Source of the DNA: Sphagnum compactum
Taxonomy: Eukaryota; Bryophyta; Sphagnopsida; Sphagnales
Reading direction: 5' to 3'
Length of the DNA stretch: 64,000 nucleotides
Assembly: GCA_965153455.1 (NCBI GenBank)
Contig: OZ234494.1
Location: forward strand, 4,154,001 to 4,218,000
Positions 1-10,930 of this stretch are shown piece after piece (within the stretch, counting starts at the first letter, position 1; the number at the start of each line of letters is the position of its first letter). A model generated the notes under the pieces. That model was given only the letters and a program-made list of their open reading frames with translations, did not search any database and had not been told where the DNA came from. Position numbers and translations under genes: made by a program.

Positions 1-134
1 AAACACGAACAATAAAAACACAAAACACTAAAACATTGAAACATTCAAGGAACTTTTCAAGCTCCCCAAAATTAAAAGTACAAAGTGACAAAAAAGTTTA
101 CTTCTTGTTAATTTCCTAAGCAACAATGATTATC

Positions 135-282
135 GATGCCAATATTTCCCAATTCATCTAGCAACAAGATGAATTTGATGCCTCTTGATTCATCAAGCAA
201 CAAAATGTAGCTAATGCCTTTTGATTCGTCTTACAACAAAACCAAGCCAATGCCTTTCAATTCACCAAAAAACAAAACACCA
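135..282 (+). repeat. Degenerate ~36-bp tandem repeat, about four units
   Basis: Four successive units begin near 135, 178, 215 and 251. Each has the pattern ATGCC, a T-rich stretch with ATTCATC or a variant, then a run like AACAAAA. Units differ by several substitutions and small indels, so this is an old minisatellite. No coding role is seen. The following 300-600 bases are T-rich and AT-rich with nothing recognisable. Confidence 0.55.
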
Positions 283-639
283 TTATAAGAAATCAAAGTT
301 TTTTTTTATTAGGAAAATTGGTGAAAAATTACCCCAAATGGCCCCTGTCCGACTTGACCAAGGTGCCATCTTCAACCAGTCATTTTGGACCCGACAATTT
401 TGACTGGGTCTTTTTGGTTGGTTTTTTGAGTGGATTTTTTTATTTTTTTTTTACTAGTCAACAATATTTTGATAGCAAGTATATGTGATTAATTTTTTTA
501 ATAATAATAATAATCACATTTATTTATCTATTAATTAATAAATTTAGCTACCTACATTACCTAATAATTAATGTACAAAATAAAATAAAATAATTCACCT
601 ACTTACCTATGCTATTTAGCCTAGGCCCCCTAATTTAGG

Positions 640-693
640 TAACCTAAGCCAGGTGGTTAACTTTAGACCTACTTGCCTAGGTGGCTTAGGTTA
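640..693. repeat. Small inverted repeat (hairpin) in a TAGGT-rich stretch
   Basis: A 15-base arm at 640-654 and an arm at 679-693 are complementary at about 13 of 15 positions, with a ~24-base loop. The surrounding 600-735 interval repeats short words such as CCTAGG, TTAGGT and GGTAACC. Function unknown; it may be the edge of an old repeat. Confidence 0.35.
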
Positions 694-742
694 GCTATTT
701 AAACCACATAAAGTTAAGGTAGCCAAGGTAACCAATGTTGTA

Positions 743-810
743 TGTGTGAGGATTTGAACTCCTCACTTCCACTTTGGGGAGTCAAGTCCTTACCATTAGA
801 CTACCACTTC
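743..810 (-). repeat. tRNA-derived SINE-like head (pol III A and B boxes)
   Basis: Read on the minus strand, 803-793 gives TAGTCTAATGG, a good tRNA A box, and 759-750 gives GTTCAAATCC, a good B box. They lie about 34 bases apart, as in tRNA genes. A four-pair D stem (GTCT with GGAC) is visible, but the anticodon arm and acceptor stem do not fold properly, so it is not a working tRNA gene. Plant SINE heads and decayed tRNA copies look like this. The 3' body and tail of a SINE were not identified. Confidence 0.5.
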
Positions 811-3800
811 AAAAGTTGAAAACTTTTGTCATCATATTGTAATAAATTTGATTCAATTTTTTGTTTCAATGTACATATTGTAACATTCATCAACGAACTT
901 TAGTATTTTGTATTAATTATTTAAATAGGAGGTTACACCATGTACCAAATATTTACCTAGATAACATGTAGGCACCTACGTCTAGTAGGTTACTACATGT
1001 TATTATCTCAATTAGTAAAAAATAAATAACAATGATTGGTTAATTACTATCAATTATAAAATATTAATTAATTAACGTACTAAGTTTAAGTACTTACATG
1101 TGCCTAAAGGTAGCATGTAGGTAGCCTATTAAACATTATAAATATTTATTAGGTGTAATATGCTTAATTTAGGGCCTATTAGCTATGAACTTAGGTTTGG
1201 AATGTACCTTAAGCAACATAAACTTGTAGGTTAAGTAACCAAATTAGTATGGTTGATTTGATTAAGTTTCAAATTAGAATGGCAAATCTGATTAATTGTA
1301 AATCATAATGGCCATTGAGTATGGTCAATTTGACTAAACCTTGGTCATCTTGATGGACCTTTGGCCTTTTTGACCAGATGTAGGTGAAAGCACGATTAAA
1401 TATACATTTTGTGATCCTTGTCAAGAAAAATGTAAAATAGTCATAAAATAAGCTTTAACATATCAAATTTTAAAATATTATTTAATTTAATGATCAATAT
1501 GAACATATTATTTGAATTTATGTCAATGATATTGAAAACTCACTTGTTTAAAGTAAATTTAAGTAGATTTCTAAAAAAAGCAAACAATTTTTATTTTATT
1601 TTCTAGGTTGCCCAAAGAAACAAAGTAGGTTTCAAGTAGATGTAATATTGAATTTTACTTTCTTGGTTAATGGCCATTTAAAATTCACTTACGCATTTTC
1701 AACTTTCAAAGTAAAAATAATAATATCTTATCTCAATCTTTTAATATAAAAATAATTTTGAACACAGTTTCACCAATCAATTTCAAAAATATTTTTGATT
1801 TTCTTTTCATACACTAAAGTTTTCCAAATTTTCTATACAACATACTATAAACTCAATATCGTGCACCATGATAGTTTAACAATGATTGAAAAAGTTTCAA
1901 CTTCACTTTCTTGCATTTATGTGTAAAAATATGACTGTAACTATTCATAGCTACTTTTGTTGTACACTTATCATGTTTTCACTCACGTTCGGTTTGTTGC
2001 ATGGTCAAAAAGGTCACTTTAGTCAAATGTTTTAGTCAAAAAAAATTCGTGTCTTTCATGCCACAATCAAAATGACCATCCTCCTTGGACAATGTGAATA
2101 TTTTAGTCAAGTTGAACCTTTTGAAAACTCACGTTTTTTTGTAGTGCACAAAGTTGATTTGCCAAGCAACAAAACACAAAACCAAAGCCCTTCCCTCCCA
2201 ATTTGTTGAACAACAAACCAAAAACAACAAAGACAAAATTTAAATGCAAATCACAACAAAAAAGAATCGAATAAATTAAAAGCACATAGTGCATTGCAAA
2301 GGACATGTACAGTTTTTGCAAAATTCACAGCAAAATGAAGCATTGAAACACAAAATGAAACATTTACTTCTTGCAAAGTTCACAATAGAATGAAGCATTA
2401 AAATAATAATGACACTTTCAATTCTTGTGACGTCCACAACAAAAAAGAGAGAAAAAGAACCCAATGAGTTCAAAAGAAAAGTATGAAAAACCCCACCCTA
2501 TATTATGAGAAGCTTAGAGCAAATCTTACATTTACAAAATTGACTTATAAAAAATAATTTCAACAAAAGTGTAAAAAACATAAAAGTGCAAAGAAAATTG
2601 CAAAGTCTTGAAAGGAGATTGCAATGGGTTCTCCTTACACCCTAAATAATGTAAACCTAAAATAATATACATATGTGGCATTTTCAGAACCCTAATGAGC
2701 TGGATATCAATTTGTGTATAACATAATGGCCATGTACAATTACATATAAGCGTCATACATATAAAGAACATTTGATAGTTGTGTATAAGGCGAGATTCAA
2801 AAAGTTAAAAAAGTCAAGTTTTGGATGAATACACACCCGATGATTATTTGGATGCGTAACCACATTTTTCTATATAACTTGCCAACATTGGTTATTTCCT
2901 CATTTGAAGGGGTCAAGGAGGTTTTCATGTTGTTTTCCATTTTTGAATAACATTGCCCCTTCAAGGGTTGTTTGCATGATTGTTTCCTGAGGTTGTAGTG
3001 TTCATTCATTCATGATTGCCTTTCATTTTGAGCTTGTTCATGGACGCCTCCAAAAACATTTCACATTTGAGGGATGCAAATTCTTTTCATAACAGCTCTT
3101 ATAGTTGCAAACAGGGTGTTTTTCCCCCCACTTTGTGATATAAATTTTTTGATGAATCCCCAAGAATTATCACACCATCAAGCCCATTCTCATGCACCTA
3201 CCTTCAATTTGCTTCAAACTACATATAAACTTTGGTTTACATCAATAGAACACACTATCTTCTCACCATCCGCACAACAGCAATGCAAAAAATATAGTCA
3301 ACAAAGTTCTTCTTTTGGACAATAGCTATTATGGGTATTAGACATAATATTACACAGTGTGTTTCCATGTTAATTTGTAGGAATGTGACAACTAGGTAGC
3401 TTTGTACTAATTATTATTTTTGACTCAATAGTGCAAAGGGCATCACACTCAAGGTTAGTGTAAAGGAGATCCTATCTTGGTGATCTATATGGTGCTCAAT
3501 CTTTTAAGTTCAACAAATGAGTAAATGTCATTCAACCAAATCCCCACAAACTTGTATAACCATTACTTGTATTCATGCATGCACATAATTGGAAAATAAC
3601 TTCTCATGGAGACATACTTTACGTAACATAGTACCTTTTTGTGTTCAGGAGTAATTAAAAGTGTTTTTAGGTATTGTTGAATTTTTTGTAAATGATTTAA
3701 AAAAAATTAATGCTGAAATTTAAGGAAACTATAAGATACGAAAAAATACAAAAATTGGTGGAAACCCAGGAGCTTCTCTATCATATTAGTGGAACATTAT

Positions 3801-4540
3801 GTCTTCCCAATTTTTGCAAAAAGAAGCAATGCAAAATGTTGTAAAAGGTCCTATTAAGTTAGAGGTTCAGGGTCCCATAAAACCTACCAAAAAAGTTGCC
3901 TATATTTTATTATATTACTGGAATTTCATAAACTATAAATTTTACTGCTGAAAAGGATTTTTAAAAAATAAAAATAAAAATTCAACACCCAAGTGCCAAA
4001 CCTCAAAAGGTACTACGATATTTGCATAATTACAAATGTAACTTGCTTGTATGACACTATGCCTTTGAAATTCGATATAGCGGGTTTTTTGACATGTGTA
4101 CATAAAGGGTGTTTTCATAAGCACAAATGAAATGGCTTTTGGAATTTAAAAAGCTGGATTAATATAGAGAAGAACCTTGAAAACAAGTTTTAAAAAATTA
4201 TTATAAAAATCAATTTAAATAAAATAAAATAAACAAACCCCTTCCTATATTAAATTTGAAAGACATTTTTGTTTTGAAACCCTCTTTAAAGCTATGCTAC
4301 TCATAATGATGGCAGTCATGAAAACACAATAATGTCAGATATTGAAGCAGTTTTTTTTGTTTTGTTTTGTTTTTGCTTTGTTTTTTTCTTCCCATTTTTC
4401 TGATGTAACATCATTACCTACCAATCATCCCAAACAAGAATTTGCATCAATTGTGTGTGAATAGGCTTGTACAAAATCTGTCCAAAAAGCTGCCCTACAA
4501 CTGAAAAGTGTTGGCCAGATGTTGCAAACGTTCAGTAAAA
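811..4540. other. AT-rich intergenic DNA, no gene recognised
   Basis: Every open frame here is short, low in complexity and without a recognisable motif. One imperfect direct repeat of about 35 bases is visible (2314-2349 and 2370-2406, sharing TTGCAAA, TTCACA and ATGAAGCATT). No LTR pair, RNA gene or coding exon could be supported by eye. Confidence 0.5.
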
Positions 4541-4757
4541 ATTATTTTTGTTGGCCTTGCCTACTACCAAGGCCCTTAAGGATATTGTGTGTAGATTCAT
4601 TATAGAGTATAGTAGTAGCTTAAGGCATTTTGGCCCCCCTAGGTAATAAATAATAACAGGTCTATTTCTGAAAAATGAGATTTTGGGTTGTGAGATTTAG
4701 TTATAGAGTTATAATATCTTGAAGGATTTTGGTTTGTTTTAGAGAATTTTTTGAAAA
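4541..4757 (+). repeat. Dispersed repeat, copy A
   Basis: This block matches 10711-10930 in inverted orientation over about 220 bases with small indels. Shared landmarks include GATTCATTATAGAGTATAGT, CCTAGGTAATAA, TAGGTCTATTT and CTTGAAGGATTTTGGTT. The two copies flank the LCR-like gene. The element class is not recognised. Confidence 0.7.
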
Positions 4758-4830
4758 CAAAATCCCCATATCACCAGATTTTTATGATACATTCTAAGTA
4801 GTGTTTTTGTATAATTTTTGGGTGGGGTTT

Positions 4831-4852
4831 GGGGGGGGGGGGGGGGGGGGGG
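4831..4852 (+). repeat. Poly-G run of 22 bases
   Basis: An uninterrupted run of G follows a shorter GGGTGGGG. Such tracts can form G-quadruplexes and are length-unstable, so the exact length may also reflect sequencing or assembly error. Bases 4853-5640 after it are AT-rich, with repeated phrases such as TTCCAGTAGGT (4961 and 5191 areas) and TTTTGGCTACA, and no gene. Confidence 0.8.
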
Positions 4853-5646
4853 ACTTGGCGATTTAGAATGGAAAAACTAGTCAAATTTTACTATATAAAA
4901 AATAAATTCCAACAATTCCCAAGGTAAATTTTTTGTCAAAAACTTAATAAACATTGAATTCCAGTAGGTAGCCAAGAATATAGAAGGAGATATATATATT
5001 TGTTTTTATCATTACTTTCGTATCTTGTATATACCCCAAATTTGTGGTGTTTTCCCTTTCTTTTTGGGATGATTGTCACTTTGGCTACATGATGACAAAA
5101 TTGCCAAAGAAAGAATATGATTTCAACCTACATAGTGAAAGGAATTTTCAGCTTTTTTCCCCTTCCAAATTGCCAGATTTGTATTAAGTTCCAGTAGGTG
5201 GCCACGAAAATAGAATGATCCATGTTTTTTAAGAAATTACTTTCATATCTGGTATATAGCCAAATTTACATAACAACCTTGGAGAGGTTTCATAGTGAAA
5301 AATTTAGGACTACAAAGCCTCCACACAGGAAGATGTAGAAAAAGTGGCAATAATCGTTCGGAATGATTTGTTAAATCTGACTGTATAAAAAATTACGACT
5401 TATAAATTTTTTGTCATCCTTCTATATTTTTGGCTACACACTGAAAATAAAATATAAAAAATATGTCCAAATTATTAAAATTATTATGCTTATTATTATT
5501 TCCCGCCTATGGCGATAGAAAACCTCCAAAATGACTTCAATTTCAAGTTTTTAATTTTTAATTTCGCTTTTTTGGCGAAATTTCTCCCCCGATTTTTTAA
5601 AAAAGAGGCTGATGATGCACACAGCACAAAAAAGAAGTTACTACAG

Positions 5647-7005
5647 TTAGTTACAATTTTGGAGTCCATCCAATCTCGGGTTAAAAGGGAAACCCTGTAC
5701 TACCATTCCGTGTCCAATAATGTCGTCTAATAACTCTCCAATTATGTATGGACACCGCGGTAACCAGCGCCACACCTTCTCATACAAGTCAAGAATCAGC
5801 ATCTCTGGACTATTCTGCATTGTAATCAGAATTAGGTCACCGTTTCCAACGCAACTGAACAGCAACACCACTTCTTGTGACGAGGACGACTCCTCACAAG
5901 AACGAGAAGAAGAAGAAGAAGAAGAAGAAGAAACCCTAATTAAGAAATCCTCGTACAAGGCTTGCGGCATTCTCTCCAGTTCAACCCATGATGTGCAGTT
6001 TTTCGCGGAGGATTGATGCTGCTGTTGTTGTTGTTGTCGTTGTAAACCCCACATGCGGATGCTCTTTGGCACGTTGAGTCTGTTCTTTTCCACTGCGGCT
6101 ACCAGGACCAGACGTCCCCGACAAACCACAAGATTGGGTGTTCTGATGAACCTTTTCATGGGAGCTTGGATGTTTGTCCACTCTTCTTGTTCTATGTCAT
6201 ATGCTAGCACACTGAAGGGATTATAGTTCATGCAGTAGAAAGTACCTTGGACGAAGACTGTCTTTCCGGATTCCAAGTTGCAGAGTCGAGGTAACGCAGT
6301 TGAGGCCATTCTCCAGCGATTTGTTCGCGAGTCGTAAACTTCTGTGGTCAAGTTCTTCACAGCGAACGGGGATATCATGTCGTCCCCTGCAACCATCACC
6401 TTGTACGAATTCGTCTCCGGGTTCACTACAATGCCCACAGTTGGAACGAATCGTTCTTTGAGAGTACAAGGAAGCTCAATGCACGTCTTCGTCAGTGGGT
6501 TGCAAACTAACAGCTTCTTGCATGATGATCTAGAAGCCATCACGCGGGTCTCAGAATATATACTGCAGCACAAAATGCCGTCGGCTGTTGCCACCACACG
6601 AGCACCCGGAGGAAGAAATGACAGCGGTAGCTTGCTCCATTTTCTTGCGCAAGGGTTGTAAAGCCATCCCTCGCTGGTCAAGGTTATCGCCGGTTCCTTG
6701 AGCATGAGAAACCATGGTCTTCTTGTGGTTGTGCCGCCAATTTGGGAGCAGATTTGCAGAAATCTGCTGGAATACATGAGGGAGTTCCATTGTTTGCAGA
6801 CGGATCGGAAGCGGAAAAAACTGGGTAAAGGCAGAAATGCCAGAATTCTTTCCATTACTTGCTCTGGAAGATGGCTCCAGAGGCCGCTTGTATCATCCAG
6901 AACTTGTCTTTGTTGCTGATCCGAGTCATGATGATCATAACTCTGCCTGAACTCTAAGCACTCTGACGCACACCGGAGCTGTGTTATAGCTGCTGGATCT
7001 TCCAT
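5647..7005 (-). CDS. LCR: F-box/kelch-type protein, LCR (LEAF CURLING RESPONSIVENESS) homologue
   Basis: Intronless 452-aa frame, close to the length of Arabidopsis LCR (At1g27340, about 470 aa). LCR-type proteins are F-box subunits of SCF ubiquitin ligases acting in leaf and shoot-meristem development. An F-box lies at residues 42-88 (LWSHLPEQVMERILAFLPLP, then FFRFRSVCKQWNSL). The C-terminal kelch/F-box-associated part has LCR hallmarks: FYCMNYNPFSVLAYD, IQAPMKRF, GRLVLVAAVEKNRLNVPKS, WVELERMPQ and VLQGF-like GFPFNPRL. Odd features are a poly-Q tract near residue 322 and a poly-S tract near 357, each interrupting the kelch region. The frame is open up to an ATG at 7197, but that ATG sits inside a probable 5'UTR intron, so Met at 7005 is preferred; the longer reading would add 64 residues with no domain. 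GC content is clearly higher than in the surroundings, and the frame has no disabling change. Orthology to LCR rather than a close paralogue is inferred from motifs only. Confidence 0.9.
   Translation of the reverse strand: MEDPAAITQLRCASECLEFRQSYDHHDSDQQQRQVLDDTSGLWSHLPEQVMERILAFLPLPSFFRFRSVCKQWNSLMYSSRFLQICSQIGGTTTRRPWFLMLKEPAITLTSEGWLYNPCARKWSKLPLSFLPPGARVVATADGILCCSIYSETRVMASRSSCKKLLVCNPLTKTCIELPCTLKERFVPTVGIVVNPETNSYKVMVAGDDMISPFAVKNLTTEVYDSRTNRWRMASTALPRLCNLESGKTVFVQGTFYCMNYNPFSVLAYDIEQEEWTNIQAPMKRFIRTPNLVVCRGRLVLVAAVEKNRLNVPKSIRMWGLQRQQQQQQHQSSAKNCTSWVELERMPQALYEDFLIRVSSSSSSSSSRSCEESSSSQEVVLLFSCVGNGDLILITMQNSPEMLILDLYEKVWRWLPRCPYIIGELLDDIIGHGMVVQGFPFNPRLDGLQNCN
5964..5983 (-). promoter_or_regulatory. 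Diverged miR394-site position within the LCR-like CDS
   Basis: In seed-plant LCR genes miR394 pairs with the codons that end in R-M-P. The same codons are present here (E-L-E-R-M-P). Compared with the known 20-nt miR394, 14 positions are compatible; miRNA positions 1, 2, 11, 16, 17 and 20 mismatch. A mismatch at position 11 usually prevents slicing. The site is therefore positionally conserved but probably not a functional target. Confidence 0.55.
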
Positions 7006-7118
7006 ACAGTGCTGCACCTTATAAATTACAATGGATTGATCAGTACTATCAGCTCTCGCTCCTGGAGGAGCTGGACAGGTCGGAACTAGCTGCAACTGAT
7101 CAGCTGGTACGAAACCCC

Positions 7119-7172
7119 CTACACGCTGCTCGCGAGATTTGGATCCTGGCAACTTTCCAGAAACCTTGGCAT
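7119..7172 (-). promoter_or_regulatory. Upstream ORF (17 codons) in the LCR-like leader
   Basis: It is the first ATG after the predicted splice acceptor at 7188. It opens a 17-codon frame ending in TAG at 7119-7121, about 113 bases before the main ATG at 7005, in a different frame. If the leader is spliced as proposed, this uORF could damp translation. Sequence-level prediction only. Confidence 0.35.
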
Positions 7173-7188
7173 AGTTCCCACGAAAGAT

Positions 7189-7741
7189 CTGTATCATATA
7201 TATATATATATATATATATATTGCAAAGAGCTGATCAAGGCCAGCTGCGTGGTCTCTTTGCTATGCGCTCCCGATGATCATTCCATGTCGTAATATGTAT
7301 GCAGATCATGCGAAGACACGAAGAGCTCTCCAATTTCCAACTGGAGCACGCAAGACAGTAGTATGATCAGATGGATAATGCTGTGGAACAGCTAACCAGG
7401 AACGTCCTGCGAAAGGCGCATAACCAGAACAGATCCCGAGGAACGTGCAAAAGAAAGCGCATGTCCAGAACGTGCGAAAGGCGCATGTCCATATTACTTC
7501 AGAGACAGAAGAGAATAGAAGAAACTCAGTACTAGTGTTCAGCAAAAACGATACATAGCATGACGAGATGTCCATTATGTGGACAGGAAGTCGGAAGGAC
7601 AAGGAAATCGACCTAAAGTTGTGCACAGTTTTGGTAGTGTATAAAAACGAGCAACCTGCAGCTGCTGTTTCTTCTTCTCATTCTGCGCAGCAATGATCAT
7701 CAGAGAAGCAAAAGGTTTTTGTATTGTAGGAGAATACTTAC
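7189..7741 (-). other. Probable 5'UTR intron of the LCR-like gene
   Basis: On the minus strand a strong donor (ACAGG|GTAAGTATT, exon end at 7742) is followed 553 bases later by an acceptor (TATATGATACAG|ATC, exon start at 7188). A (TA)n tract of about 25 bases (7197-7221) lies just upstream of the acceptor. No long coding frame fits in this interval. The model explains why the in-frame ATG at 7197 should not be used. Not tested by transcript data. Confidence 0.45.
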
Positions 7742-8620
7742 CCTGTAAGAGAGAAGAGCTTTTCTGCAGGGAATGGCGGCTCCCATCATCATCATCAGTA
7801 CTGGTTCATTCGTCTCTCGATTCACTCCAGGAATCATAAACAGCTTCCAAACTGCATGAAAGTCAAGCAGAGTTGAGACTCGATACAAGAAGTTTATTCT
7901 TTGAACACAAAGACAAGAACCCGAATAAGATAGGCTGCGACTGATAATCAAAAGAGAACAAAAGAAGCTGCAGAAGCTGTTAACGTTGGACATGCGAAAC
8001 GACCAAGCAGAAGCAATAACTGCTGACGAAACTCACGAAAACGCTGCACACACATATATAAATAAACAAAAAACAAAAAAAAGAAGCTCGTAATCAGCAA
8101 CAACAGCAGCAACTAGGAAAGCATGCAGCGCGCAGCAGGAGGAGGAGGTCATTCATGCGTTGCTGCTGATCCCGGGTCATGCGGGACGAGGGATCGCAAC
8201 GTCTTCATGCGTCGTATTTGACGAAAAGAAAACCCCAAAATACTTACAGATGCAGGAAACTAACAAATGATTGGGGGGAGGAGGGAGGGGGCGGGGGCGC
8301 GTCGCAGCTGCTGCAAAGCGAGGAGGCGAGAAATCCCAATACTAAAAAGCTGTGCACTGAGAGAGTGTCAAAATCTGAACGGACATTCAATAACGAGTAC
8401 TGCAACAGTAGCAGCAGCAGGAGCAGCGACAGCACGCATGAACCGAAATGCGAGCGAGAGAGAGCGAGCAGCAACGCGGGAGCCGCGGGGCAGCAGCGCT
8501 TTCACTTATCACAGCTGACGCGGGGTGGGGGGGGGGCCGGGGAGAGAAAGGCGTTTCTTCGTAATAACCGCTGGAACAACACCTGCCTCCCTTCTTACTA
8601 ACCATCTCACTAATCTTAAC
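7742..8620 (-). promoter_or_regulatory. Upstream exon and promoter region of the LCR-like gene
   Basis: GC-richer than the surroundings, with purine-rich and CAG/GGA trinucleotide runs (8100-8150, 8400-8440), a GGGGGGAGGAGGGAGGGGGC stretch near 8280 and GAGAGAGAGCGAG near 8456. This composition resembles plant 5'UTR and promoter DNA. Open frames of up to 140 codons on both strands follow the low-complexity composition and show no domain. The transcription start cannot be placed from sequence alone. Confidence 0.35.
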
Positions 8621-8649
8621 CACTAACTAACAGCTAATATAACGAACTA

Positions 8650-9830
8650 CAGAGCTTTCTTATTCATAACGTCTTTCTTTATTATTAGGACCTTAAATTA
8701 ATATAACTTTTGTAATTCATTTTAATTATTGTAACTTACTCCCATCTTTAGCTTCTCCCCAACCATACATGTCTTCTCATGAGTCCTCATCCCTTGAGTA
8801 AAGAAACGTCCTTCTAAATCTGCTACTGTAGGTTATTTTCTTTTATTATTATTATTATTATTAATTTACTTAATAAATTTTAATGAGGAGGGTGGAGAGG
8901 GGGGTGGGAATGAATTGGACTGTATACCTGATTTTTATTTCTGTCATAATGGAATTATTTGATTTAGTTGATGAGAATAGTATAGTTTTGGTTAGGACTT
9001 ATGAGTGTATTTTGCTCCAACTGTAGAAATTTACTTAATTAATAAAAAGCCAAACTCAGAAATCCACCACTTTTTGTGCCAATTTGAGTTTCATCTGGTT
9101 TTGACCCATCTTTCCTTTTTCCTGAGCGCCTCCACTGCTGCTACGTATATTTTCAATGCTCCTACATGTACAAATATAACTACCTCGAACCTTGTGCATT
9201 CAATGCTGAGATAGTTTCAGCATTTCATACTCAGATTTAATAATACTTCCTACTTTGCGGACCTCATCAAAGAGGGGGGACAGGGGGTGAAACGTGGCCC
9301 AAGGGTGAAGACAGGATGACTTTAATGAAAACTCCATTGAATAATGGTTTTGTGAACTCTAATTTCATGCATCTTATGTTCTTCTTCTCAATTCATAACA
9401 TCATTGACACCAATGTTCATGAACTACAAAGTTCCTGGACCTCATGTCTCATCCTTCAGGCAGAGTCACTGACAGCTTGAATGGTGTCTTAACAATTTCA
9501 TATTCCAAGTTATTGCTGAAAATTTATTGCCCTCTCTGCCAACAAACAGAAAATTCAGTACCCTCACCTGAAATATATAATATGGGCCCTTTTCTTGGGG
9601 AGTATTTATTAAATTTAGCTTGGGGAAAAATGTAAGAGAAAATACCCACTCAAACTTGACATCTACAATTTTTTTTAAAAAAAAAGAGTAAGTGGGCAGT
9701 ATTTTTTTAGGGTTGGAAACTAACAACCTAACAACTACTACCTATGTTTTTAAATCCCTAATTAGGTTTAAATATGGTATAGCCTGGTTTACACTTTTGT
9801 AATGAAAACTTTAGTATTAAATTGTGATGT
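8650..9830. other. AT-rich intergenic DNA, no gene recognised
   Basis: Short microsatellite-like ATT runs occur near 8843. Small open frames exist but show no motif. Nothing else can be supported. Confidence 0.45.
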
Positions 9831-9889
9831 TTTTCCAGGGCAACAGGTTTAGCCATGGCCTCCTCCTACCTGCTGTTGCCCCTGGAAAA
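9831..9889. repeat. Inverted repeat (hairpin) with TTTTCCAGGGCAACAG arms
   Basis: The arm at 9831-9846 is the reverse complement of 9872-9889 apart from one or two bulged bases, with a ~25-base loop. About 16 base pairs would form. It could be a MITE relic or a small-RNA hairpin; nothing decides between them. Confidence 0.45.
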
Positions 9890-9904
9890 GACCCCAGGGT
9901 TTAT

Positions 9905-10010
9905 TTTTCTTCAATTTTGTGATGTAGCTGAAGTGGAGATCAGCCATAAGAGGCTTTAGCCAGATTTGGCTTCATACTCGATATGAAAGTTTTTAAAAAA
10001 AACGCAGAAT
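9905..10010 (+). repeat. Recurrent CCAAATTTGGC module, flank copy
   Basis: This ~100-base module has TTCAATTTTGTGAT, then AAGTGG, then a CCATAAGAGG-like box, then the near-palindrome CCARATTTGGC, and ends with a CCTTCTAT box. Related copies lie at about 14860-14950 (minus), 26805-26915 (plus) and 28070-28190 (plus) in the left arm. Right-arm partners lie near 45310-45420, 46570-46690 and 60650-60730. It is a dispersed family of unknown class. Confidence 0.5.
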
Positions 10011-10710
10011 CCTTCTATGCATTTTGTCTATTTACTGGAACTTATCATAAAAATCTGGAAATTTTGGAATTTCTTTTCCTTCAAAATTCTACGAATTTGG
10101 GCCTTTTTTTTTTTTCAATTACAAATCCTTGTATTGGTTGAAATAACATTTTTCAGGTCGAAATTTGGCGAAATTCCACCAAGGAAAAAAAAGAAGAAAA
10201 AAAAAAAGCACTGAAAGACACATACTAAAAATACTAATTAGCCGAAATATTAACCAACAATCCCACCGTCCATCCACAAGTCTAATTGGCCTTAATTTTG
10301 GGGATCCCAACAACAGGCGAGTACCAATAAGTACTTTGTCTGCAAGTGTGTGTTAAATAGTGGAGCTGGTACACACTAACTGCACACACGCCTCATCTCC
10401 AAAATGATTAGAAGCCTGCCACACACATTCTCCATAATAATATTACTTGTGCACCACTTACTTACTGTCCGTTTTTTAAAGGATCCATAATCTAATGAGT
10501 ACCATTAAATTCTTGCATTCAAAATCAACCCCTTACTTTTGATATGCTCTTGTAGTCTGCACAATAAGAGGCTAAAGGCCCTAAAAGTGGGACACAAAAC
10601 AAGGGATGTGTCACACTGTGGCCTTGCCATTTACCTTTTAAAAGTATTTTAAGGCAAAAAGAAGAATTATGGAAACTCAAATATATTTCATCATGCAAAA
10701 ATATAATCTT

Positions 10711-10930
10711 CGAAAAAAACTTCTAAAAGCAACCAAAATCCTTCAAGATATTTATAACTCTATTATAACTAATCTCAACACAAGCCAAAATATCATGTTT
10801 CGAAAATCCTCATATAAAAATAGACCTATTATTATTACCTAGGGGCCTATAAAAATCCCTTAAGCTACTATACTCTATAATGAATCTAAACACAATATCC
10901 CTCTTGCCTTGGTAGGCAAGTCCAATAAAA
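10711..10930 (-). repeat. Dispersed repeat, copy B (inverted relative to copy A)
   Basis: It is the reverse complement of 4541-4757 with small indels and perhaps 80% or more identity by eye. It brackets the LCR-like gene and its upstream region together with copy A, at about 6 kb separation. Confidence 0.7.

Noticed and set aside
743-810. Functional tRNA gene
   Set aside because: The D arm and B box are good, but the anticodon loop lacks the invariant T before the anticodon and the acceptor stem does not pair.
5720-6661. Plus-strand frames opposite the LCR-like gene
   Set aside because: They are antisense shadows of the coding region and show no domain.
7006-7197. Upstream in-frame ATG giving a 516-aa LCR-like protein
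   Set aside because: The ATG lies in a (TA)n tract just before a convincing splice acceptor; the extra 64 residues have no domain, and the shorter 452-aa form fits the family's length.
8179-8601. 140-codon frame upstream of the LCR-like gene
   Set aside because: It overlaps long frames on the other strand and follows purine- and trinucleotide-rich composition; better explained as leader or promoter DNA.
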